This document shows positions 42,316 through 52,100 of a DNA stretch of 64,000 bases, in pieces; position 1 is the stretch's first letter, and every line of letters begins with the position of its first letter. The translations under genes were made by a program, and so were the position numbers. Under the pieces are notes generated by a model, which worked only from the letters and a program-made list of their open reading frames with translations, searched no databases and was not told where the DNA came from. Source of the stretch: Glaciecola sp964621345 (lineage in GTDB: Bacteria > Pseudomonadota > Gammaproteobacteria > Enterobacterales > Alteromonadaceae). The stretch covers positions 1 through 64,000 of the forward strand of contig CAZUON010000005.1 of assembly GCA_964621345.1 (NCBI GenBank), read 5' to 3'.

Positions 42316-44719
42316 GCTTAACCAATCTAAACCCTGTGGTAGTTGACCGCGCCGTTTTTAGCAAACGAACCATAGGTCTTTGTGCTATCTGTTGTTTTTC
42401 ATCTCGCCATGAACCGCCCACCACCGGTGCTTGGTCACATCTTTGGCGTTTAAGTTTGACGTCTTGCCAACAGTCTTGCAACCATTCTTGTGCATTACCA
42501 TAAACGTGATACAAACCACGAGAAGACGGCATAAGGCTATTAACTGCTACACTGCTTTGCGCGCCATCAGACGACCCTAAACCCTGACGATGCTGTGCTA
42601 AACAATTTTTACAATGAAGGGCGTCTGGCCAATCTGCCACGTTTGGGCTTTTATATGCAAAATTAAGCCAGGTGGCCATGCTAGGCAGGCTAAATTCGCT
42701 TTGCAAGTAATTGTTAATAAAAGGGATAAAGTCTTCTTGAATATCAAACCAACTAACATTTACGACCGGGTGCTGCGGATGATTGAGCCGCTTTCGTATA
42801 TCGCTGGTACTGTTAATTCTTACGCTTCTACATTGCCCCGCATTGACACAAGCTTGCCATAGTTGCTGACTGACCTCTGTACTCATTACAAATATTGATG
42901 CGGCAGCTTCATCGCTATCGATTGCGCCCTCACTAGAAAAAGACTTAATTTTACGAAATTCAATCGGGATGACTTGTTTTGTTTTTACATCAATCACCTC
43001 GTATTTTAGCACCTCTGCTTGCGCCGAAAACGTATTATTTTTTGCTAGAGCAAGCACGTCTTCAGAACTATCGTCCTTAAACTGTGCTGGTGTTGTATCG
43101 TTTCTTAAACTTGATATGTAGTCACGGTCGATGACAGTTGTTTGATTTGGGTAGTCGGCGTCTACTCCCTTTGGCTCGCCAGTGTGCAAAGCATTTTGAA
43201 CAAGCTTCATTTTCTCGGAGTTTGTACTTGTAATCTCAACACTGTCTCTATTCTCTTCATAATCGTTGAGTACAAAATACTGTAAGCTCAGAGCAAAGAT
43301 AATGAGGCAAGCGGTAATGACAGCAATCGTTTTTGTTTTTCCGAAAGCTGACTTCTTCGCTTTTCCCTCTAGCGCTCCATTTGAATCCACTATTTTAAAA
43401 TTACGCTCAACACATGCGCAGAGTTGCTCCCGAGTGCCCGCATTTGAACTTAGGCCTTGTTCTAAAAAAGTTGCGTATTGAGTTTTGCTCAGCGTGTTAT
43501 CTTTACCTTGTTGGTAGTGCTTTAATGCTAATGTCCATGCTAAAAATTCTTTATAATTTGCGAGATTATTCGAATATGCGTTTGGGGCACGAGAATCTGC
43601 GCTACTAAGATCATCAAGCGCTTCATCAATGAGGCTTTGCACCACTAAACTCGCGCCTTCAATTTTGTTATCTAAAGCGTGTGTTTTTGCCAGCGCTGAA
43701 ACATCGAACTGGGCAAGGTGGCCATCAAGTTTTAACCGTTCAACAATATCGAACTTGAGGTTTTTTAGAGGTTGGCTAAGTGCGCTATTGTGCGAGAATG
43801 CTTGGGTAGCCTCTATGTTTGTATCGGCGTTTAGTTGTGAGTCATGTAGGGATGATTCAGCTTTGTTAGCATGAGTATCTGGTGAGTTCTTTTGATGCAA
43901 ATACTCGTTATCCGTACTCACCGCTTCAGTGAAGGCCTTAATTAAAGCATCTGCACTTGTATAGCGTTGCCTGGAGTCGCGACTCAAACCAGTTTTCAAT
44001 ACCGCTTTTAAAGTGGGCAACTGACACAGTGTTTCATTGCTTTGCAGCGAATCGCCGGCAGTTTTGTCGGCATTAAGCACCTGCCCACATATTATTTTAA
44101 AAGCCAAAGAACAAAGACTATAAATATCGCTGGCAATTGTTAGCTGCAATACTCCCTCTGCTTGCTCCGGACTCATATAGGCTGGAGTGCCGCTTCGCTC
44201 TGGAACAGGGCCAGTAAATTTCTCACTTTCCAACTCAACTACCGAGGCATAATCAATCAACAGCCATGTTTGCTCATCTGTATTTGTAAGGCTGTGCATT
44301 AACATAATGTTGTTTGGGCTAATATCTCCATGAATGCGCTTTTGTTTGTGTAATAAGGTTAAAGGCAAGGCAAGTTGCTTTAAAATATGTGAGCAAAAGC
44401 TCATACGTTCAGGGAGCGGCGCATCATAGGATGATAAATATTGCTGAAGGGTTTGCGCATAATAGGGCGTAACAAAATACGGGAATGGACCAACACGTCC
44501 CTCAAAGGTGATGCGATGGTCAAAGCCCTCATCTTGTAGAGCTTTAATGTATTGTATTTCGCGCTCTATGCACTTAGTACCCTTTGCAGATTGGGCAATT
44601 TTAAGCGCGTAATACGTCTTATCTTTGTCACTTTGAAGCTGATACACAGCACTGTCTGCGCTCTCATAAAGAGCGCGTAAGATACGATAACCTTCTATGT
44701 GAATATTACTGTGCGTCAT
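42299..44719 (-). CDS. Ser/Thr protein kinase – transmembrane – FGE/SUMF1-domain fusion
   Basis: About 806 residues. The kinase domain (about 8-265) has Lys40 (YALK), Glu53 in the C-helix, HGD132 with Asn137, Asp156 (DYA for DFG), SGTPAYMSPEQ and Asp198. The glycine loop is degenerate (LYESADSAVYQ). A linker, then one transmembrane helix (about 464-484), lead to a periplasmic FGE/SUMF1-type domain (about 605-802). Its marks are HPVVNVSWFD, LPSMATWLNFA, GLYHVYGNAQEW, VVGGSWRD and TTGFRLV. The copper-binding cysteines of true formylglycine-generating enzyme are missing, so that domain is likely a binding module. The longer frame starts at 44806; ATG 44719 puts the kinase fold right at the N-terminus. 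Confidence 0.85.
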   Translation of the reverse strand: MTHSNIHIEGYRILRALYESADSAVYQLQSDKDKTYYALKIAQSAKGTKCIEREIQYIKALQDEGFDHRITFEGRVGPFPYFVTPYYAQTLQQYLSSYDAPLPERMSFCSHILKQLALPLTLLHKQKRIHGDISPNNIMLMHSLTNTDEQTWLLIDYASVVELESEKFTGPVPERSGTPAYMSPEQAEGVLQLTIASDIYSLCSLAFKIICGQVLNADKTAGDSLQSNETLCQLPTLKAVLKTGLSRDSRQRYTSADALIKAFTEAVSTDNEYLHQKNSPDTHANKAESSLHDSQLNADTNIEATQAFSHNSALSQPLKNLKFDIVERLKLDGHLAQFDVSALAKTHALDNKIEGASLVVQSLIDEALDDLSSADSRAPNAYSNNLANYKEFLAWTLALKHYQQGKDNTLSKTQYATFLEQGLSSNAGTREQLCACVERNFKIVDSNGALEGKAKKSAFGKTKTIAVITACLIIFALSLQYFVLNDYEENRDSVEITSTNSEKMKLVQNALHTGEPKGVDADYPNQTTVIDRDYISSLRNDTTPAQFKDDSSEDVLALAKNNTFSAQAEVLKYEVIDVKTKQVIPIEFRKIKSFSSEGAIDSDEAAASIFVMSTEVSQQLWQACVNAGQCRSVRINSTSDIRKRLNHPQHPVVNVSWFDIQEDFIPFINNYLQSEFSLPSMATWLNFAYKSPNVADWPDALHCKNCLAQHRQGLGSSDGAQSSVAVNSLMPSSRGLYHVYGNAQEWLQDCWQDVKLKRQRCDQAPVVGGSWRDEKQQIAQRPMVRLLKTARSTTTGFRLVKRENSD

Positions 44720-44864
44720 AACATGCTTGTTAATGATGTGCCGCATTGCTACATGGCATTGCCATTGCTTTGACACAATATTGCTCGAGTAATAACACTT
44801 ATGCAAATAGCTTGCCTATAAGCATTTGAAACAAATACGCAATTTCAATAAGAGGCTTATTGTA

Positions 44865-45278
44865 TTAATCAGGCATATTGAGCAAAAACTTTTGCTCCCA
44901 CTGCGATACTTTCATTGCTATGGTGTCGGTTGTGCTAGTACCCTCTTTTGCAGCTTGCTCGCGGGGCAAGTGCTTAGTCGTTGCACCAGCAGTGAAGCGC
45001 AATGCATTATGCATTTTCAAAGCCGACAAGGTGTTTTTGTGTTCCAAGGCTTGATGAGCATTGCTACTTGCCAATGCATATGGCATTTGTTTAATAATTT
45101 GCGTACTTTGTCGTTCAGCGCTCTCAAGCGTATCTAGCTCAATCAATAGTTGCAGTAAAATAATAAAAAGCAAACCCAGCAACAGCATAATAACAAGCGC
45201 TACGTAACTTCTTTTTTTTATCCGTTTATTATTGCTAGAACTATTATTTGTCGAATAACCGTTGGTCGAATTACGCAA
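44865..45278 (-). CDS. Small single-pass membrane protein, unknown family (137 residues)
   Basis: A basic, Asn/Ser-rich cytoplasmic tail (RIKKR near 19-23) is followed by one transmembrane helix (about 26-47) and a periplasmic domain that ends in VSQWEQKFLLNMPD. The ending resembles that of the protein just upstream (QNWEQAFK), and both have the N-in single-helix topology, so the two may be distant paralogues of an ExbD/MotB-like type. This one lacks an acidic residue in the helix, unlike its neighbour. It starts 8 bp after the first gene of the cluster. Then 145 bp separate it from the kinase start. Confidence 0.75.
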   Translation of the reverse strand: MRNSTNGYSTNNSSSNNKRIKKRSYVALVIMLLLGLLFIILLQLLIELDTLESAERQSTQIIKQMPYALASSNAHQALEHKNTLSALKMHNALRFTAGATTKHLPREQAAKEGTSTTDTIAMKVSQWEQKFLLNMPD

Positions 45279-45286
45279 AATGATAC

Positions 45287-45793
45287 CTACTTTGTTTGCT
45301 GTGAGTAAGATTTTGTTTTAAAGGCTTGTTCCCAATTCTGATCCATAGCGGTAATTTGCACGGCCTTATGGGCAAAGTCTTTGTGAACTTGCATGACCTC
45401 AGCAAAAGAGAGGTTTGGTAGTACTGCGACAACGGTTGTTTTATCAGGATCGACATTGCTAGGTGAGTGCTCAACTAAGGCAGTATCGTAATAGCTACCC
45501 TCATAATAAAAAATAAAGCTTATTTGCTCTTGTACTACTGGGCTTGAAGATAGCTCTTGTTGCGTTGTTTTTGAAGCTTGTTCTGCCAAACTGAGCCTGT
45601 TTTGTGCCTGCATTGCTTGGGTGTTTTGGCTCTGCTCTGTTGTCGCCAGATCTGATATCTGCTCACCGGTCATTGACAAAAGTGCAAGGATCAATAAAGA
45701 AAAAAATGCCATAGACAAACCTAGGGCTACTTCAGTCATTGCTTGCGTATTGTTATCACTCGCTGTATTTATAGATTTCATTAGTTGTCTCAT
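45287..45793 (-). CDS. ExbD/MotB-like single-pass membrane protein (first gene of the envelope cluster)
   Basis: 168 residues, N-in with one transmembrane helix (about 21-41). The helix starts with Glu21 in MTEVALGLSMAFF, which parallels FIDVMLVLLIIF of ExbD, where Asp25 carries the proton. A periplasmic domain of about 120 residues follows, with a helical stretch (about 50-80), beta strands and a C-terminal QNWEQAFK motif shared with the next gene. No OmpA-like peptidoglycan-binding motif is seen. It is the natural partner of the ExbB-like protein at the other end of the cluster. An ATG at 45781 is an alternative start. Assignment as ExbD/MotB-like is inference from topology and the acidic residue. 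Confidence 0.62.
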   Translation of the reverse strand: MRQLMKSINTASDNNTQAMTEVALGLSMAFFSLLILALLSMTGEQISDLATTEQSQNTQAMQAQNRLSLAEQASKTTQQELSSSPVVQEQISFIFYYEGSYYDTALVEHSPSNVDPDKTTVVAVLPNLSFAEVMQVHKDFAHKAVQITAMDQNWEQAFKTKSYSQQTK

Positions 45794-45879
45794 ATTTATC
45801 GATCTTTAGCTTGTGCATAAGGGTATGAAACGATTAGAAAGAATTTTATAAAACGACTTATAATAAAAAAGGAAAATCC

Positions 45880-47988
45880 ATGTTAAAAGCAACCCGCCGC
45901 GCTAAGGCTTTGTCGCTCGCAATTGTTATGGGCCTAACTGCGCTTAGTCCGTTTGTTGCAGTGGCAAACGCTGGGAATAATAACGTTTTAGACTACCAAG
46001 ACGTATTCGATTTAGAAGTAGCAGCTAACCCAGTGTTCAGCGCTGATGGCAAACATGTTATGTATGAACGCGTGAGCATGGATGTGATGAGCGACAGCCG
46101 CCGTACTGATATATGGCAAATTAATCTTGGCTCCGGTGCACACACTCCCCTTTTTGGTGCTAACGCAGGCTTTAGTAATCCACGTAATGTGACCGTATCG
46201 CCCGATGGCAAACGTATTGCCTTTGTCGCTAACGATGAAACCGGCGCGCAAATATTTACCGCTTACACCAATTCTAGCGTCATTAGCCAAATCACTCATT
46301 TGCAGCAATCGCCTAGCAATATCACTTGGTCTCCCGATGGCAAACACATTGCATTTAGTATGTTTACACCTACTGCGCAGAAACCCATATTTACCGATAT
46401 GCCAGCAAAGCCAGACAGCGCCCAATGGGCAGGAACTGCAAGAGTAATAGATAAAACACTCTACCGCCGCGATGGTTCTGGTTACGTAAAACATGGCTTT
46501 GACCATATTTACGTTGTACCTAGCGACGGCGGTACGCCTCGTCAGTTAACACAAGGCGATTTTCATCACAACGGCACGCTCGCTTGGCATCCAGAACAAA
46601 ACGTCATTTATTTTAGCGCTAATCGTTCAAAGAACTGGGAGCTAGAGCCCTATGAAGCCAATATTTACAGTGTTGACATAAACGACGGCAGAATTAGCGA
46701 AATCACCAACGTAGCGGGTCCTGAAAGTAACCCCATGGTGTCGAAGAATGGTGAGCACTTGGTATTTAATTGGGTCAACGACCGCAAGTTGTCTTATCAA
46801 GTCAATCAAATTATGTTGCTAGATTTAGAAAACCCTGACGACATTAACTCTCTGACCCCAGACCTTGACCGCCAAATTCAAAGCGTAAAATGGCAAGACG
46901 ATGATTTGGTGTTTAGCTACATCGACGGCGGCGAGACCCTTCTTGCAAAACTAAGCCTGCGTGGCAAGATGAAAAAGCTAGACCTGAATATTGGCGGACA
47001 GTCTGTTGGCCGTCCTTATACCTCAGGAGATTTCGCAACCGCCAATAACGGTAGTTTGGTCATCGTTGAGGATAACAGCAATCAACCTGGCGACTTAGTG
47101 CTAGTCAAAGGCAAAAAGAAAACCCCGCTAACAAATTTAAATGCAGACGTGTTTGACCATATCTCAAGCGCAACTATCGAAACTATTAGTGTGCGCTCTA
47201 GTATTGACCAACGCCCTATTGATGCTTGGATTGCCTATCCTCCGGGGTTTGATAGTTCAAGCAAAAAAAAATATCCACTTATTATAGAAATCCATGGCGG
47301 CCCACATGCGGCTTACGGCGATACGTTTTCGATGGAAGTGCAGCTAATGGCAGCAAAAGGCTATGCAGTAGTATGGTCTAACCCAAGAGGCTCTTCTTCC
47401 TACGGTGAAGATTTTGGTAATACGATTCATCATAATTACCCATCTGATGACTATCAAGACCTGATGGATGTAGTAGATGCAACGATTGCTACCGGTAATA
47501 TAGATAGTGATAACTTGTTTATAACCGGTGGCTCTGGTGGTGGTGTACTTACCGCATGGAGTATTGGTAAAACTAAGCGGTTCTCGGCCGCGGTGGTCGC
47601 TAAACCGGTAATCAATTGGTTAAGCTTTGCACTGACCGCCGATGCCTACCCGTTCTTTACGCAGTATTGGATGCAAGACATGCCGTGGAATATTGCAGAT
47701 AAACTTTGGGCGCGTTCACCCTTGTCTTTGGTGGGGAATGTCACGACTCCTACCATGATGCTTACTGGCGAAGCAGATTACCGTACCCCCATGAGTGAAA
47801 CAGAACAGTATTATCATGCACTACGCTTGCAACAAATACCTTCTGTGATGGTAAGAATACCCGGTGCATCCCACGGTATTGCAGCACGTCCTAGCCATCT
47901 CATTCAAAAGGTAGGGAATATTGTGAGTTGGTTTGACCGTTATAATACACAAGTGAATTCTGCAGAGCTTTTGTCTATTCAAAAGTAA
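45880..47988 (+). CDS. S9 family (prolyl oligopeptidase-type) serine peptidase
   Basis: 702 residues with a signal peptide (to ANA, about 31), so probably periplasmic. The N-terminal half is a beta-propeller with TolB/WD-like repeats (VSPDGKRIAFVAND, WSPDGKHIAFSM). The C-terminal alpha/beta hydrolase domain contains EIHGGPHAAYG, the nucleophile Ser in GGSGGG, Asp in GEADYRTP and His in GASHGIA. This layout matches acylaminoacyl-peptidase/DPP-type S9C enzymes that cut short peptides. AAAAGGAAA precedes the ATG. It is divergent from the envelope cluster, with 86 bp between starts. Confidence 0.94.
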   Translation: MLKATRRAKALSLAIVMGLTALSPFVAVANAGNNNVLDYQDVFDLEVAANPVFSADGKHVMYERVSMDVMSDSRRTDIWQINLGSGAHTPLFGANAGFSNPRNVTVSPDGKRIAFVANDETGAQIFTAYTNSSVISQITHLQQSPSNITWSPDGKHIAFSMFTPTAQKPIFTDMPAKPDSAQWAGTARVIDKTLYRRDGSGYVKHGFDHIYVVPSDGGTPRQLTQGDFHHNGTLAWHPEQNVIYFSANRSKNWELEPYEANIYSVDINDGRISEITNVAGPESNPMVSKNGEHLVFNWVNDRKLSYQVNQIMLLDLENPDDINSLTPDLDRQIQSVKWQDDDLVFSYIDGGETLLAKLSLRGKMKKLDLNIGGQSVGRPYTSGDFATANNGSLVIVEDNSNQPGDLVLVKGKKKTPLTNLNADVFDHISSATIETISVRSSIDQRPIDAWIAYPPGFDSSSKKKYPLIIEIHGGPHAAYGDTFSMEVQLMAAKGYAVVWSNPRGSSSYGEDFGNTIHHNYPSDDYQDLMDVVDATIATGNIDSDNLFITGGSGGGVLTAWSIGKTKRFSAAVVAKPVINWLSFALTADAYPFFTQYWMQDMPWNIADKLWARSPLSLVGNVTTPTMMLTGEADYRTPMSETEQYYHALRLQQIPSVMVRIPGASHGIAARPSHLIQKVGNIVSWFDRYNTQVNSAELLSIQK

Positions 47989-48001
47989 ATAATGTAAAAC
48001 G

Positions 48002-48030
48002 ATGCTTGACCATGCTCATGGTCAGGCATT
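48002..48030 (+). terminator. Hairpin after S9 peptidase gene
   Basis: Stem TGACCATG/CATGGTCA with a 2-nt loop, extended by GC/AT pairs to about 12 bp. It starts 14 nt after the stop codon. The following T tract is weak (TTTACT), so termination efficiency is uncertain. Confidence 0.5.
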
Positions 48031-48184
48031 TACTCTCCTACAAAAAATCGCTCGCTCTGAAGTAACATAATTTTCATATTCCGTAACACTTTTCACACTA
48101 ATACATATTCTCTTTTAATCATAAGCTTGCTAACTTAGTGAAAAACTACGCCATCAATTAATATTCGTTAAGAGGGAAGCTGAC

Positions 48185-49093
48185 GTGCTTAAAATTAGTC
48201 AAGTATCAAAAACCTACGCCAACGGCGTTCACGCGCTAAAAAATGTTGACCTAAATATCGCAAAGGGCATGTTTGGTCTGTTAGGCCCCAACGGCGCTGG
48301 CAAATCGAGCTTAATGCGTACTATCGCCACTTTGCAACAGCCAGACTCGGGTAGCATTATGTTTGATAATGTAGATGCGATAAATCAGCCACAAGAGCTG
48401 CGTAAGCGCCTTGGGTATTTACCACAAGACTTTGGCGTCTACCCCCGTATAAGCGCGTATCATTTGCTTGATCATTTAGCCATTCTAAAGGGCATCGAAA
48501 ATAAAGCCGAGCGACGAGAAACTGTAGACGGCTTACTCGCGCATACCAACCTCTTTCAGTTTCGTAAACGTGCGGTCAGTGGATTTTCAGGCGGTATGAG
48601 ACAACGTTTTGGTATTGCTCAGGCCTTACTCGGCGACCCTGACTTACTGATTGTAGATGAGCCTACCGCAGGGCTTGACCCAGAAGAACGTAACCGCTTT
48701 CACAATTTGTTGGTGAGCTTGGGTAGAGACAAAGTCATTATATTATCGACTCATATTGTAGATGATGTATCGGAGCTGTGCGAAGACATGGCCGTCTTAG
48801 GCCAAGGACAAATACTCTTACAAGGCAACCCCATCAGCGTCACACAAAGTCTAGAGGGTAAAATTTGGCGTAAAACCGTGCAGCCTCACGAATTAGACGA
48901 TATCTCAAGCGATCTAGATATCTTATCCACTCGTTTGTTCGCCGGGCGCAGCGTCGTCCATGTAGTGGCAAACAGTCAACCTGAAGGCTTTGAGCAGGCT
49001 CCAGCCACTTTAGAGGACGTATACTTTAATACACTAGCAGGTGGTGCTCGCAGCACTGGGCAAAGCACTTCTCACCAAAATAGCGCAGCTTAG
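48185..49093 (+). CDS. ABC transporter ATP-binding protein
   Basis: 302-residue ABC ATPase. Walker A is GPNGAGKSS (about 37-45), the signature is FSGGMRQR, Walker B with catalytic Glu is LLIVDEPTAGLDP, and the switch His is in STHIVDD. Start is GTG, preceded by AGAGGGAAG. The stop is 9 bp before the start of the permease/peptidase gene, so the two form a transport complex. The fold belongs to the CcmA/DrrA-like group that drives peptide or antibiotic export; actual substrate unknown. Confidence 0.95.
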   Translation: MLKISQVSKTYANGVHALKNVDLNIAKGMFGLLGPNGAGKSSLMRTIATLQQPDSGSIMFDNVDAINQPQELRKRLGYLPQDFGVYPRISAYHLLDHLAILKGIENKAERRETVDGLLAHTNLFQFRKRAVSGFSGGMRQRFGIAQALLGDPDLLIVDEPTAGLDPEERNRFHNLLVSLGRDKVIILSTHIVDDVSELCEDMAVLGQGQILLQGNPISVTQSLEGKIWRKTVQPHELDDISSDLDILSTRLFAGRSVVHVVANSQPEGFEQAPATLEDVYFNTLAGGARSTGQSTSHQNSAA

Positions 49094-49102
49094 GAGTCAA
49101 TC

Positions 49103-52100
49103 ATGCTTTTTAATATGATGCGCTTCGAATGGCGCTATTTTACCCAGCAACCTTCTTTTATTGTTACCAGTTTAATCTTTTTTCTCTTACCGTTTCTCGC
49201 GGTCACGATTGAAAACGTGCAAATCGGTTCGTCATCTAATGTGAATATCAACAGTCCTCATGCGATTGCACAGGCCTTACTGATATTCGCTGTTTTTGGT
49301 ATGTTTTTGGTCGTTAACTTTGTAGCCAACACTGCAATGCGTAACGATTTAAGCACTATGAATGAGATAGTGATCAGTAAACCACTTTCGACCTTTCAAT
49401 ATCAGCTTGGACGATTTTTAGGGGCTTATTTAGTTTGCTTAACCGTTTTTGCCATGATACCCCTGGCCTTGTTAATTGGGTCTATCATGCCATGGCTTGA
49501 CCAAGAGCGCTTAGGCCCCGTTATCCTCAGCCATTATATTGTGCCTTATGTGGTTTTTTCGATGACGACCTTGTTTGTTTTATCAAGTATCTTTTATGCA
49601 GCCGCACTGCGTTTTAAAAGCATGATGGCGGTTTACCTATTGGCATTAGGCATATTTATGCTATACGCCATTTCAGGGCAAATTTTTACCGAACCTGACC
49701 AACGTCAGTGGTTAGCGATACTTGACCCCTTTGGTTTGAACGTTTATGGCGATGTAGTGCGCTACTGGACCCCTATTGAGCGAAACACCCAAGTTATAAG
49801 TCTTGATCAGACGGTATTGCTCAACAGAGGCCTATGGATTGGGATTGGCTTGTTGGTGATGTTTGGCTTAGGGCGCTTTTTCTCTCCTTTAGGGCTACAA
49901 GCACCATCTGCGAGTAAGCGCACTCAAGGTAGCATTGACCCTGCAATGCTAAACAACAAAATTGATAGCTCTTATTCAAATGATCATCCTAGTTTAGCCT
50001 TTATAACTCGCGTAAAGTTTGAAATGAAGCAGGTCTTTCTCTCCCCTGCCTTCGGGATTTTAATGGTCTTTTGTGTCTTTTCATTGATATCACAACTTGT
50101 TGATCCACCAAACATTTATGGCGCAGCAAACTGGCCATTAACGCAATACATGGTTGAAATGATCCAAAATGCCTTTGGCTTATCCTTGATTATTGTAATC
50201 ACCTATTACACCGCAGAAGTCGTATGGCGAGAACGTACTGTGGGTATGGGCGATATTATCGATAGTATGCCGGTATCCAATTTTACCTTTTGGTTTTCAA
50301 AGTTCATTGCAGTGAGTCTGGTGGTTGTAGCGGTCCAGCTTGCTGGTATGTCAGCAACCTTGCTTTATCAACTAAGCACTGGATTTTTGCAGTTTAATAT
50401 CAGCCAATACCTCATTTCTTTGTTTTATTTCCAAGCACTCCCTTGGATTTTGTTAGTGGTGCTTGCTTTCTTAATCCAAGCCCTCAGCCCTGGTAAGTAT
50501 GTGGGTATGCTGATTTTTGTTGGCTTCTTTTTTGTATCACTTGCATTTTCAGAGCTTGGTCTTGAACACAACATGTTCAACTACAGCGCCTCTCCTTTTA
50601 TGCAATATTCGGATATGAATGGTTATGGCTGGTTTTTAGTTACGCAAAACTACTATATGTTGTATTGGGGAGCACTTGCGGTGGTCTTCAGTGCTATTAG
50701 TTATGCATGTTGGCAACGAGGACCAGAGAGCTCCTTAAAAACTCGTTTATCTATGTTGAGCTATCATTTAGGTAGTGCTGGGAGAACACTTGTAATTTTG
50801 GGTACAGTCTTGTTTATTGGTATGGGAACGGTGATTCATTACAACACAACCGTGACCAACGAATTTGTTACTAACGAAGAAGGTTTGCAGTTGCGGACTG
50901 AGTACGAAAAACAATATGCCCAATACGAAGATGCCCCCCTCCCGATGATCACAGCTATGAATATCGACGCCGCTATATTTCCACAGCAGCGAAAAATTGA
51001 AATCATGGCGGATATGACCTTGGTAAATAAAACTGAGAAAAACATTGACCGATTTTTGGTGAATCTGCCACGCTTTTCGTCAGACATCATTTTACAAATT
51101 GGGCAAGGCAAGTTAGAAAGCGTTAATGAAGACTTTAACAACGCTTGGTATATATTAGACGAAGCCCTCGCGCCAGGACAGACTGTTGATGGGAAAATTC
51201 GTTTGGTACGCCAGCATTTTGGCTTTAAAGACCGTGGCGAGGATACCACCCTTGTTAAAAACGGTACTTTTATTAACAACTTCGAGTTATTGCCCACCTT
51301 TGGCGTTAATACCTCATTGTATTTAAGCGATAAACATGAGCGCAGAAAACGCGACTTACCGCCGCCAAAGCGCGCGTACGATTTAGAAGATAGCAGTCGT
51401 TATAACGAGAGCTTTTTTGGTCCTAATGTTGGCTTAATTGATTTTTCAGCCACTTTATCGACAAGTGAAGACCAAATTGCTATTGCACCGGGCTATTTAG
51501 AAAAGTATTGGACTGAGGGCGAACGCAACTATTTCCGCTACGAAATGGACAGCCCCATGATCAATTTCTTTAATATTATGTCGGGCGATCTTGAGGTCAA
51601 AAGTGAGATCCATAAAGGCGTAGATATCACGGTATACTACCATCGTGACCATGCGTGGAATGTGGATCGTATGATTGAATCAACAAAGGACTCACTCGAC
51701 TTGTTTACCGAGGCTTTTGGACCCTATCAACATAAGCAATTGCGGATCATTGAGTTCCCGGGTTATCGCCGCTTTGCGCAAAGTTTTGCCAATACAGTAC
51801 CTTACTCTGAGCGCATAGGTTTTATAAGCGATTTACGAGATAAAAATGAGATAGACCCTGTCTACTATATCACCGCGCATGAAGTGGCTCATCAATGGTT
51901 TGGGCATCAACTTAATGCTGCAAATGTGCAAGGTAGCGCGATCATCTCTGAGGCTTTATCGCAATACGCGTCTTTGCAGGTGATGCAGAAAAAGTACGGA
52001 GAGGACAAAATTCGTAAGTTCTTGAGTTTTGAGCTCGACAGCTATTTACGCGGACGTACTCAAGAGAACATAGGCGAAATGCCTCTGATGCGCTCCGAAA

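Noticed and set aside
30797..45793. Type VI secretion system
   Set aside because: Kinase, FHA and lipoprotein genes suggested it, but no TssB/C sheath, Hcp, VgrG, ClpV, TssJ/L/M or baseplate protein is present.
30797..45793. Zorya-type anti-phage defence locus
   Set aside because: A MotA-like and MotB-like pair is plausible, but there is no ZorC/ZorD/ZorE-like helicase or nuclease, and most proteins are exported or periplasmic.
46012..46506. Minus-strand open frame of 164 codons opposite the S9 peptidase gene
   Set aside because: Antisense shadow of a well-supported propeller domain; Cys-rich, unrelated to any family.
50839..51297. Minus-strand open frame of 152 codons opposite the permease/peptidase gene
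   Set aside because: Antisense shadow in the middle of the fusion gene.
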